A DNA stretch of 6,149 nt from the NCBI GenBank assembly GCA_001805205.1, contig MHER01000053.1, positions 6,264 to 12,412 of the forward strand. The letters are read 5' to 3'. The stretch comes from Nitrospirae bacterium RIFCSPLOW2_12_42_9 (GTDB lineage Bacteria; Nitrospirota; 9FT-COMBO-42-15; HDB-SIOI813). A program made the position numbers and the translations under genes. Positions 1-6,127 of this stretch are shown here, one piece after another. The notes below the pieces were generated by a model that saw only the letters and a program-made list of their open reading frames with translations, was not told where the DNA came from and ran no database searches. Each line of letters opens with the position of its first letter. The first letter of the stretch is position 1.

Positions 1-1920
1 CTCATAACCTTCCCTGAATTCAATAAATGTCATCGCAGGGCCAATTACTCCACTTATATTTGAAAGCTGTTGTAATGCCTTTCCTTCGATTCTGTATTTT
101 TCCGGCCTCGGTCTTTTTGGGATAAATGTGGTCCTGCCGGCACAGTTTGATTTTAGAAACTCAATTGCCTTTTTTGTATCTTCCTGACCTTCCACTACTA
201 TGTTCTGGAGACGTTCACCTAAAACTGCCTCAATCACCTTTTCTGCCTGTAACTCCCCTTCAATATTATCCCGGTTTGGAATATTGGGTGCAGGGGTTAT
301 GATATCGAGGAAATCCGCTACTATCCCGTGAATCCCTGCGAGTGGAGAGGTATCTCCCCCTTTTGACAAAAGGATTGACTTTACACCCTCCTGATATCCT
401 TCAAGGTTTTTCTCCATCTCTTCGAGAGAATGGTATCTTGCCTCACTGCGGTGAAAGGCCTCTTTTATCCTGTCCAATCTTCCTGTACTCTCTATGAGAG
501 AATTTTCAGTTGAGGCAAGTTTGTCTGTAAGGGAAGTCATTAAGGCGGTTTTTTCTTCAAGGCCATAACTTACCACACCCTTGCCTTCTTTCCTGGAAAG
601 TATTTGTGCCTGTGTTTCTGCTAATTGCGTGGCACTGCCTGCCTTTTCTGCAAGACCCCGCTCTTTTAGTCTGTTAAGCTCAGTAATCCTTGCCTGGATT
701 GAGGTTTCCCGGTTCCTTGCCTCTGTTATCTTTCCTACTGTCCCGAATACCCTTGTACGTGTATTCTCCAGACTCTCCTGGAGGTTGTAGAATTCCCGGC
801 TCGCTGACTCAAACTGTTTTTCCTCTTCAAGGATAGCTGCCTCTGCCCTAATAAGCGCCTCTTCAATAATATCCTTCTCTATCCTGAAAGACTCTGATGT
901 AACATTCAGGGTCTGAAGATTTTCCCTTAGCTTTGAGATCTCACTGAGCAGGCGCTCTTTCTCACCTTTTTGATGTGTAACCTGACTGTCTAAAAGGACA
1001 AGTTTATTTTCATTCTCGCTTATCTCCCTGTCAAAACTAAATAATGATTGTCTCAGGCCATTAAGAATCCTGTTATCCTCACCTATCAATCTCCTTGTTT
1101 CCTCTGTTTCTGCCTCCATGTTTGAGACCTCTGAGAGGGTCTTTATCTCCCTCACCCGTAAGACCTCTTCTCTGCTGAGCAGATACTTAAGTGTGCTCTC
1201 AATAGATGTATATTTTGCTGCATAGAGTGCAATCTCCTGCTCTTTTATCCGGCCTGCCAGTTCCTGATATTCCCTGGCCTTTCGTACCTGTCTGTCAAGA
1301 GAGTTAATCTGCCTCTTTACCTCAGATATTATATCCCTGACCCTCAGAAGGTTGTGCTGTGTGGCCTCTAATTTTCTAAGTGCCTCGGTCTTCCTATATT
1401 TGAATTTCATAATGCCGGCAGTGTCTTCAATTATGGCCCGGCGGTCTTCCGGTGTTGAGGTGAGGATCCTTTCGACCTTCCCCTGCTCTATGACAGTATG
1501 TCCCTTAAAACCTACACCCGCATCGATTAGTATATCCTTGATATCCTTTAATCTGCAGTGTACCTTATTTATAAGATATTCACTCTCCCCTGAACGGAAT
1601 AACCTTCTCGTTATCTCAACTTCGGAGTAGCCGGAATATTGAGACGGCAGCTCCCCTTTTATATCTCCGATAGTGAGGGTTACTTCAGACATACTAATGG
1701 TCTTTCTTGATTCACTACCAAAGAAAATGACATCCTCCATCCGTTCACCCCTGAGGGTCTTGGTGCTCTGTTCACCCATGGCCCAGAGTACGGCATCCAC
1801 TACATTACTTTTGCCGCAGCCATTTGGACCAACAATACAGGTAATACCAGGCTGGAAGGAGAGGATGGTCTTTTCAGGGAAGGTCTTAAACCCAAAGATC
1901 TCTACCTTGCGGAGACGCAT
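1..1920 (-). CDS. smc: Chromosome segregation protein SMC, N-terminal 640 residues (runs off left edge)
   Basis: SMC is the core ATPase of bacterial condensin. It dimerises through its hinge and, with ScpA/ScpB, compacts and segregates the nucleoid. The frame is open from base 1 to the ATG at 1920 without a stop. Residues 1-170 form the N-terminal ATPase head: GFKTF at 10-14, Walker A GPNGCGKS at 31-38, the LRGE arginine-finger region near R58, MEDVIFFGS at 61-69, and a Q-loop-like IEQGKVERIL at 144-153. Residues about 170-510 are a charged heptad-type coiled-coil arm. From about 525 (LAGIHGIVADFLDI) the hinge begins, and the window ends inside it, so the C-terminal arm and head (signature motif, Walker B) are missing. 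The start is supported by the usual position of GFK.F about ten residues in. No good Shine-Dalgarno precedes it. A 90-bp gap separates it from the thioesterase gene upstream. The identification is very secure. Confidence 0.97.
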   Translation of the reverse strand, partial: MRLRKVEIFGFKTFPEKTILSFQPGITCIVGPNGCGKSNVVDAVLWAMGEQSTKTLRGERMEDVIFFGSESRKTISMSEVTLTIGDIKGELPSQYSGYSEVEITRRLFRSGESEYLINKVHCRLKDIKDILIDAGVGFKGHTVIEQGKVERILTSTPEDRRAIIEDTAGIMKFKYRKTEALRKLEATQHNLLRVRDIISEVKRQINSLDRQVRKAREYQELAGRIKEQEIALYAAKYTSIESTLKYLLSREEVLRVREIKTLSEVSNMEAETEETRRLIGEDNRILNGLRQSLFSFDREISENENKLVLLDSQVTHQKGEKERLLSEISKLRENLQTLNVTSESFRIEKDIIEEALIRAEAAILEEEKQFESASREFYNLQESLENTRTRVFGTVGKITEARNRETSIQARITELNRLKERGLAEKAGSATQLAETQAQILSRKEGKGVVSYGLEEKTALMTSLTDKLASTENSLIESTGRLDRIKEAFHRSEARYHSLEEMEKNLEGYQEGVKSILLSKGGDTSPLAGIHGIVADFLDIITPAPNIPNRDNIEGELQAEKVIEAVLGERLQNIVVEGQEDTKKAIEFLKSNCAGRTTFIPKRPRPEKYRIEGKALQQLSNISGVIGPAMTFIEFREGYE

Positions 1921-2010
1921 GGATTCTTTTTTACCATATGCAGAAACAAAAGTAAAGGGAAAAATACAATTCTATGGGTGATGGTGGAGTTTTGATACAA
2001 GATATAGGAA

Positions 2011-2421
2011 TCAGGGCTGGTTGAGTCTAATCAGTTTCCCTTTTGCGCTTGCAATGGTCTTGCCATTAATTGTCGTGGCTTCTGCAATGGCCTCAAGGAG
2101 TTTCTTACTCTCTTTAGTTATTGTAGAGAATATTTTTATCTTTTCTCCTGACATTAAAGGTGCACTATACCTGATCTCCATCCATGCTGTTACTGCATTA
2201 TATCCCAGCTCAAATGCGAGTTTTACCATTGCCTCATCGAGTATAGTTGCGATAATCCCGCCATGTGTTATGCCCTGAAACCCCTGATATTCCGGTCCTG
2301 GAATAAACTCACACTTAATAGTCTTTTTGACCTTGTCTGTCTCAAAAGGGATCTTGAGACCAGACGGATTTTTTGGACCACAAACAAAGCATTTATCATC
2401 ACCAATAAGTTTGTAATTCAT
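2011..2421 (-). CDS. PaaI-type hotdog-fold thioesterase
   Basis: This is a 136-aa single-domain protein of the hotdog thioesterase superfamily (PaaI/THEM4-like), whose members hydrolyse acyl-CoA thioesters in the cytoplasm. The N-terminal CFVCGPKNPSGLKI (residues 11-24) is the hallmark C..CG..N..GL segment of one PaaI-like subgroup. The central helix carries HGG at 53-55 followed by DEA at 62-64, the usual active-site block. MEIRYSAPL and the later strands complete the fold. The length is normal for the family. The substrate cannot be read from sequence. Start ATG at 2421 has no clear ribosome binding site, but the CFVCG motif sits at the expected distance from the N-terminus. It lies between the decayed tail relic upstream and smc downstream, on the same strand, and may be co-transcribed with smc. 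Confidence 0.9.
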   Translation of the reverse strand: MNYKLIGDDKCFVCGPKNPSGLKIPFETDKVKKTIKCEFIPGPEYQGFQGITHGGIIATILDEAMVKLAFELGYNAVTAWMEIRYSAPLMSGEKIKIFSTITKESKKLLEAIAEATTINGKTIASAKGKLIRLNQP

Positions 2422-2478
2422 ACAGTATTTCTATTTTTAACAACAAGTGGTCACTATGTTGAATATTACCCGGTACAG

Positions 2479-2552
2479 TTACATTTTCCCTTCCACAATC
2501 TCAATCTCCTCTTATCAATTTGCCACTCAAGAGTGAAGGTATCGACTTCTAT
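2479..2552 (-). pseudogene. Decayed C-terminal tail of a restriction-methylase-like protein (relic B)
   Basis: Read on the minus strand, two frames together rebuild a familiar protein tail. From 2552 to 2511 the frame gives IEVDTFTLEWQIDK. From 2511 to 2479 a second frame gives EEIEIVEGKM and a TAA stop. In Eco57I/TaqI-like DNA methylase-restriction proteins the C-terminus commonly reads like QID.LVYELYGLTEEEI.IVEG (from memory, unchecked). Here the middle part (LVYELYGLT) appears to be deleted, with a frameshift at the join near 2511. The fragment has no start and no upstream gene body, so it is a relic and not a gene. It lies directly downstream of the toxin stop and a G-C hairpin. The family assignment is from motif recall. 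Confidence 0.5.
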
Positions 2553-2554
2553 AT

Positions 2555-2577
2555 TCCCCCTTTTGACTACGGGGGGA
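2555..2577. repeat. G-C inverted repeat after the toxin gene
   Basis: TCCCCC at 2555-2560 pairs with GGGGGA at 2572-2577 around an 11-base loop, starting two bases past the toxin stop. One flanking pair beyond a mismatch could extend it. On the transcribed strand no T-run follows, so it is not a standard intrinsic terminator, although it could protect a 3' end or slow polymerase. Short AATCCCCC...GGGGGATT elements are scattered in several anaerobe genomes, and this may be one of them (inference). Confidence 0.45.
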
Positions 2578-2578
2578 T

Positions 2579-2836
2579 TCATCTGTAAACATCTTTTCTA
2601 TGAGCGATAGACAGCACTTTTATAGTTTTGACGTTATCATCAATGCTGTAAATCAGTCTATAGTCGCCGCTCCTTAAGCGATAATATTCTGTTTCCTTTA
2701 GTTTCTTATGTCCGAAAGGTCTTGGATTGTCTTCAAGTGAAATTATTTTATCTCTGATTTTTACCCTCACGGTATCAGGCAGTTTCAGAAATTCCTTTTC
2801 TGCCTTTGGAACTATCTCAATAGAATATTTACCCAT
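2579..2836 (-). CDS. RelE/ParE-family toxin of a type II toxin-antitoxin module
   Basis: This is an 85-aa basic protein with the full RelE/ParE-fold pattern. It opens with YSIEIVPKAEKEFLKLP (residues 4-20). A helix then leads to NPRPFGHKKLK (37-47), followed by YYRLRSGDYRLIYSI (51-65) and VLSIAHRKDVYR (74-85). RelE members cut mRNA at the ribosome and ParE members poison gyrase. The retained R53, R55, R60, H79, R80 and Y84 favour the RelE-like mRNA-interferase branch, but this is inference. The length is typical and it looks intact. Its ATG follows the antitoxin stop with no gap (stop 2837-2839, start 2836), and there is no strong ribosome site of its own, so it is probably translated by coupling to the antitoxin. 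Toxin activity should be held in check by that partner. Confidence 0.93.
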   Translation of the reverse strand: MGKYSIEIVPKAEKEFLKLPDTVRVKIRDKIISLEDNPRPFGHKKLKETEYYRLRSGDYRLIYSIDDNVKTIKVLSIAHRKDVYR

Positions 2837-3037
2837 TTAATTGCCATGTTCTTTCAAAAAATCTCTGAAAGGTCTGCTTTTTCCCTTTGCCCTGCTTTCA
2901 GCTATGGCTATATCTATCAGATCTTCACGAAGTCTCTTATCCTTTAATATCGCTGACAGAAAAATATCCTGTTCCTTTCTTGCCAATGCTCTAAACGCTG
3001 TTAAAAAAACCTCTGCTGTTGCCCCTTTTGTTCTCAT
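2837..3037 (-). CDS. Antitoxin partner of the RelE-type toxin
   Basis: This is a 66-aa, charged, mostly helical protein encoded immediately upstream of the RelE-type toxin. That is the usual antitoxin-first order of type II modules, where the antitoxin binds the toxin and, as a complex, represses the operon. The body (AFRALARKEQDIFLSAIL, then DLIDIAIAESRAKG) and the end SRPFRDFLKEHGN resemble small ParD/RelB-like antitoxins paired with RelE/ParE toxins. I cannot name the exact family, and no ribbon-helix-helix is certain by eye. Start ATG at 3037 is well supported by AAGGAG seven bases upstream (3045-3050). Upstream lie a candidate promoter and a 10-bp repeated element suited to autoregulation. 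The call rests mainly on size, order and zero spacing to the toxin. Confidence 0.85.
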   Translation of the reverse strand: MRTKGATAEVFLTAFRALARKEQDIFLSAILKDKRLREDLIDIAIAESRAKGKSRPFRDFLKEHGN

Positions 3038-3044
3038 AAGTCAT

Positions 3045-3050
3045 CTCCTT
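3045..3050 (-). promoter_or_regulatory. Ribosome binding site of the antitoxin gene
   Basis: AAGGAG on the minus strand sits seven bases before the ATG at 3037. It is the only strong Shine-Dalgarno in the toxin-antitoxin pair and fixes the antitoxin start. The toxin lacks one, which fits higher antitoxin synthesis and coupled toxin translation. Confidence 0.75.
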
Positions 3051-3070
3051 TGTTTAAATTTGTTTAAATT
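3051..3070. repeat. Two tandem 10-bp repeats upstream of the antitoxin, operator-like
   Basis: TGTTTAAATT occurs twice back to back, and the periodicity extends to 3049. Each copy holds the palindrome TTTAAA, and the two are one helical turn apart, so a dimeric regulator could bind both on one DNA face. The element lies between the candidate promoter and the antitoxin ribosome site, where the antitoxin-toxin complex would be expected to bind. The repeat is seen directly; the operator role is inferred. Confidence 0.6.
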
Positions 3071-3074
3071 ATTC

Positions 3075-3149
3075 TCATTCTATCCTTTTCCCCTCCACTA
3101 TGGCAATCTCTTCCGGTGTTAGTTCGTAAAGCGCATATACCATATTTAC
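3075..3149 (-). pseudogene. Short C-terminal tail fragment of a restriction-methylase-like protein (relic A)
   Basis: Between the radical SAM stop and the toxin-antitoxin operon an open frame reads VNM, then VYALYELTPEEIAIVEGK, then RIE and a TGA stop. An ATG at 3143 would give a 22-residue peptide, but an upstream in-frame TGA leaves no room for a larger protein. The sequence resembles the extreme C-terminus of Eco57I/TaqI-like methylase-restriction proteins (recalled pattern LVYELYGLTEEEI.IVEG). Over 30 bases of its 3' part it matches relic B (2482-2511) at 24 positions by hand count. It is most likely the last remnant of a lost gene. A small expressed peptide cannot be excluded, though only a weak ribosome site is visible. 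Confidence 0.55.
3077..3106 (-). promoter_or_regulatory. Candidate sigma-70-type promoter for the toxin-antitoxin operon
   Basis: On the minus strand TTGCCA (3101-3106) and TAGAAT (3077-3082) each differ by one base from the -35 and -10 consensus and are separated by 18 bases. Transcription would begin around 3070, at the edge of the 10-bp repeats and about 33 bases before the antitoxin ATG. The promoter overlaps the restriction-methylase tail fragment, so that fragment may have been kept as promoter DNA. Confidence 0.4.
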
Positions 3150-3155
3150 TCACAT

Positions 3156-4331
3156 TCAAGGGCAATCGAGACAATTACAATGCAAGCCATTTATGGGTAT
3201 ATTAAGGTTTTTCCAGATTTTAATGTCCTCTTTACACAACGCTATTTTTACCTTTTTATCCTGTTTTATTATTGAATCAATTATTGTTTTAAACATGGAC
3301 AATCTATGCTTGTCAGGATATCTTAGTTTAGCTCCATCACTAATAAGCCCTGAAGTAATCTTTAATAGCGAAGACTCCGGAAAGCGTGAACTGATATGTG
3401 ATGCAAGCCCCTTTGAAGGACGGTACTCGCCGATGGTGATTCTTTCTGGCTTAACATAATTAAATATTTTTTCAATAAGCTCTGTATAGTCTTTTTTCCA
3501 TGTTGAGTAAAGTATTACAGGGTCTATTCTCAATCGTACCTCATAACCGGCATCCTGTAACTTTCTTGCAGCTATTAACCTTGCCTCTGGCGAAGCTGTT
3601 CTATGCTCAAGTTGTTTGTAGACCATATCTGTATTAATACTGAGAGACATAATGGTTTTATTCTTATGCTCAAGATTCAATAATGAATCAACGCAATCGC
3701 TTTTGGTAAGAAAAAGAAGTCTTGTTTTTTGAGTCTCTTCTGCTGCAAAAGTTATAAGTTCTTTTGCAAACCCTGTAATATCTTCAACAGCCAATGGGTC
3801 GCATAATTCGCCAAGGTTTAATATTCTAAGCATGTCAGGGATATCTTCCCTGTCAAAGCTTATAATCTCTTTAAACATTTTATCGTAATTGACAAAATGA
3901 GTTGATATAGGCATATTGCGGAAGGTAAGATAAAGATAACAGTATTCGCACCAGAAATTGCAATTATTGTAAGCAGTCAGCTTATAAAATTTAGCGCACC
4001 TGCCAATCGGATGTTGAAACTGTTCAATGAAAGGACTTATACGGTTTCTCAATAAAAGAACGCCTCTTTCAGCCTGAAGTTTTTCTACACCCTTTTCACC
4101 ATTCACAGAAGGAGTTTGATTAAACCACTTCAAAGGTAAATTCGCTTTCTTTGCTATCTTCTTTGCTATTAATTCATCACAGTTTCCACGCACTGCCCAG
4201 ATCTCGGAAACAAGGGGTTGGTGGACATTATTATAGTTTGCGAATGTTTTTCCTATTTTGAAGTCCATTTCAGGATTTTTTATAGTAACTGATGGACCTC
4301 CTGAGAAGACATCTTCACCTGGAGAAATCAT
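3156..4331 (-). CDS. Spore photoproduct lyase-like radical SAM protein
   Basis: This 391-aa cytoplasmic radical SAM enzyme belongs to the SplB-like group. Spore photoproduct lyase itself reverts a UV-induced thymine dimer; many relatives occur in non-sporeformers with unproven substrates. The cluster motif is C124-NFW-C128-EY-C131, followed by YLY as in SplB. NLGELCDPLAVED (172-184) sits where SplB carries its SAM-contact and reactive-Cys region. LEHRTASPEARLIAARKLQDAGYEV (from 241) and RLRIDPVILYSTW (266-278) match the SplB-type barrel. The C-terminus has ALCKEDIKIWKNL and ends CNCLDC, giving C366, C385, C387 and C390 as possible extra metal ligands. Start ATG 4331 has GAAGGG six bases upstream and an in-frame stop further up. 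It follows the AlbA_2 gene by 124 bp. Intact; the exact substrate is unknown. Confidence 0.88.
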   Translation of the reverse strand: MISPGEDVFSGGPSVTIKNPEMDFKIGKTFANYNNVHQPLVSEIWAVRGNCDELIAKKIAKKANLPLKWFNQTPSVNGEKGVEKLQAERGVLLLRNRISPFIEQFQHPIGRCAKFYKLTAYNNCNFWCEYCYLYLTFRNMPISTHFVNYDKMFKEIISFDREDIPDMLRILNLGELCDPLAVEDITGFAKELITFAAEETQKTRLLFLTKSDCVDSLLNLEHKNKTIMSLSINTDMVYKQLEHRTASPEARLIAARKLQDAGYEVRLRIDPVILYSTWKKDYTELIEKIFNYVKPERITIGEYRPSKGLASHISSRFPESSLLKITSGLISDGAKLRYPDKHRLSMFKTIIDSIIKQDKKVKIALCKEDIKIWKNLNIPINGLHCNCLDCP

Positions 4332-4419
4332 CCTTAACCCTTCTTACTCCTGCTTTACAAATAGTTTGATAATATTTGCTTCCTTGTTAATCAATGGGTT
4401 ATAGCCTTTACTCCCCTTT

Positions 4420-4452
4420 TTTACTAATAATTTACTAATAATTTACTAATAA
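4420..4452. repeat. Three perfect 11-bp tandem repeats
   Basis: TTTACTAATAA is repeated three times without a mismatch, beginning three bases past the AlbA_2 gene stop and about 90 bases before the radical SAM start. The spacing is close to one helical turn, so the copies face the same side of the DNA. They could be iteron-like binding sites controlling the radical SAM gene, or a simple slippage product. On the minus strand the unit contains stops in more than one frame. The rest of the 124-bp gap shows no terminator and no convincing promoter. Confidence 0.85.
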
Positions 4453-4455
4453 AAT

Positions 4456-6117
4456 TCACACCAAAATCCAACGGGATTTCTTATCCGACCCACTATTTTT
4501 AATCACTTTATCCTTTCCGGACATCTCAGAAAGCAAATTATTTATTTTTATCTTTTTTTGTTTTGCACTCAAGACATCCGGTAGTTTGCTCATAAGTAAA
4601 TCATCTATATCCTGCCTACTTGCTGATCCAAATTTTTCTATCAGTGCAATTATCATCTCTTTGTAATGCTTTTTATTCAGGGGGAGATTTTTGATATAAG
4701 TTGACCTTTCTCCTGTAATAGCAGCTATCTGTGCAGTAACATAAATGTTTGGGTATCTTCCTTCGACCAACTGGTTCTTTTTTAAGAATAAAAAGGCTTC
4801 CTTAGGAATTTGCTGTCGTTTCTGCACCTTATCCAAAAGTATTGCTGTTCTAAGATCAAGGTCTGCCCGCTCAATTAGTAACTTAGTGTAATTTTCATCA
4901 ATAATATGGCCATAAATTTTTAAAGAAACTTTTCCGGGATCTGAAATATCATATTCAGGCAAGGGAAAATATCTTTTTTGTTGTTCAATAAACATTCTTT
5001 TTATCCCATATCCCATTGTGTCTATCATCCCGAGATTATTCATCCCCTGAGATAAAAAGTAATTGCGATACTTCTCAGGGGTTTTATCGCCTAACGTATA
5101 ATCTTCAACTGTCCCCTCAAAGAAATTCCCTGCATTGATAAACATAAGTTCCCCAGGTTTTTCAGTGACGATAATGCGGGCTTGCAGAGAATAATCCTGA
5201 TGTGCAATGCAATTATTCAATGCCTCAAGAATTACCCACTGGTCATATTTGCTCACTTCAATCGGTATAAGCATATTTTTAGGAAGGATTTTGTACGTCG
5301 TATTTCTAATCCTTTGATAAACCTTGTTGATATTCAGGTAGAAAGGTGGATCAAAGTGTTCATAGGCAGTCTCCTTATCTTCCAATTTCCATGTAATACG
5401 GGCAACTGCCGGAGAAATAAAATGTGTTGATTCAGGCTTTCCCAAAAGGATTATGGCAGTATTGGTTATCATCCCATTAACAGTAATCTTGGCCTTGTCC
5501 AGAAAAGTTGTTATATCCCATTTATCAATCTCAGAAGCAAAAAAGCGATTTTCGTTCTTTGTTTTAAACTTTTCCTTTGCTACAGAAATAGCCTCTTCAG
5601 CAAGGTCAGCAATAGTCGCCCCTTCACAGATCTGCGCAGACCAATCGGTAATCTGTTCACTACTCCATATCTTTCTGGCCTTTTCCGGAAAATCTGCAAG
5701 CCTTTTCTTGTAGCTGCCGACACGGATATATTCTATGCCTTTAAAACTAACCGGAGTGTTATGGGCAGGATCGATTTTGAAGATCACGATGGGCTTGCCA
5801 TTGTAATCAAAATCCAGAATTTTGAAATCCACACGAGGGGTAAGAAGCCTGGCAAGCCAGTTTTCAAGTTCTTCGTTGCCCACCTTTTCCTTCCTGGGCT
5901 TGAAGGTTGTGCCTTTTACCGCATGCGTGGAGTCTTCAATGCCAAACACTAAATATCCGGCATCTTTCTGGTGCAAACAGGCCGCGTTGGAAAGTGCAGA
6001 AATATATTCTCCAATTTCCTGAGGTCTGTAGTCATTCTCTTTAAACTCAATCCACTCAGTCTCATCTGGCAAAGTGCGCAAGTCGTCTAAGAGGTCTTTT
6101 ATATCATCCTGATTCAA
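4456..6117 (-). CDS. AlbA_2 (Schlafen-type) domain and GHKL-like ATP-binding protein
   Basis: This 553-aa protein belongs to the COG2865-type 'predicted transcriptional regulator' group that shares a domain with mammalian Schlafen. Residues about 18-145 are the AlbA_2 domain: ETEWIEFKEN (19-28), then ISALSNAACL, AGYLVFGIED (53-62), and IEYIRVGSYKK (128-138). Residues about 290-385 are the ATP-binding-like part: EALNNCIAHQDYS (298-310), MFINAGNFFEG (325-335), and NNLGMIDTMGYGIKRM (360-375). The C-terminal 130 residues are helical, charged and probably include a winged helix (KEMIIALIEKFGSASRQDIDDLL, from 486). Length is normal for the group. Function is unproven: members are annotated as regulators or RNA/DNA-binding proteins and often sit in defence islands. 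The start is TTG at 6117, preceded by GGGAGGAG. The frame stays open to the window edge, so a longer N-terminus is possible but less likely. Confidence 0.88.
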   Translation of the reverse strand: MNQDDIKDLLDDLRTLPDETEWIEFKENDYRPQEIGEYISALSNAACLHQKDAGYLVFGIEDSTHAVKGTTFKPRKEKVGNEELENWLARLLTPRVDFKILDFDYNGKPIVIFKIDPAHNTPVSFKGIEYIRVGSYKKRLADFPEKARKIWSSEQITDWSAQICEGATIADLAEEAISVAKEKFKTKNENRFFASEIDKWDITTFLDKAKITVNGMITNTAIILLGKPESTHFISPAVARITWKLEDKETAYEHFDPPFYLNINKVYQRIRNTTYKILPKNMLIPIEVSKYDQWVILEALNNCIAHQDYSLQARIIVTEKPGELMFINAGNFFEGTVEDYTLGDKTPEKYRNYFLSQGMNNLGMIDTMGYGIKRMFIEQQKRYFPLPEYDISDPGKVSLKIYGHIIDENYTKLLIERADLDLRTAILLDKVQKRQQIPKEAFLFLKKNQLVEGRYPNIYVTAQIAAITGERSTYIKNLPLNKKHYKEMIIALIEKFGSASRQDIDDLLMSKLPDVLSAKQKKIKINNLLSEMSGKDKVIKNSGSDKKSRWILV

Positions 6118-6119
6118 TT

Positions 6120-6127
6120 CTCCTCCC
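6120..6127 (-). promoter_or_regulatory. Strong ribosome binding site before a TTG start
   Basis: GGGAGGAG lies only two bases (four from the GGAGG core) before the TTG at 6117. It is the main argument for the TTG start of the AlbA_2 gene, because no ATG or GTG is available nearby in frame. The spacing is on the short side. Confidence 0.6.

Noticed and set aside
581..1981. Plus-strand open frames opposite smc
   Set aside because: They lie wholly antisense to a clear SMC coding frame, have low-complexity serine/leucine-rich translations and no recognisable domain or ribosome site.
1921..2010. Promoter or ribosome site for smc
   Set aside because: Only weak matches to promoter hexamers and no Shine-Dalgarno are visible. 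The gene may be read from upstream.
2446..2455. Small palindrome AGTG-GT-CACT upstream of the thioesterase
   Set aside because: Too short to separate from chance and not clearly placed with respect to a promoter.
2524..2535. Small palindrome CACTC-AA-GAGTG
   Set aside because: It coincides with the TLEW codons of relic B and is explained by that coding remnant.
2555..2577. Intrinsic terminator after the toxin
   Set aside because: The stem is only about six pairs with an 11-base loop and there is no T-run after it on the transcribed strand.
2021..2610. Plus-strand open frames opposite the thioesterase and the gap
   Set aside because: They are shadows of the hotdog gene and of the relic on the other strand, and show no family motif.
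4420..4452. CRISPR array
   Set aside because: The units are 11 bp, directly abutting and without spacers.
5182..6022. Plus-strand open frames opposite the AlbA_2 gene
   Set aside because: They are antisense shadows of a well-supported coding frame with no domain of their own.
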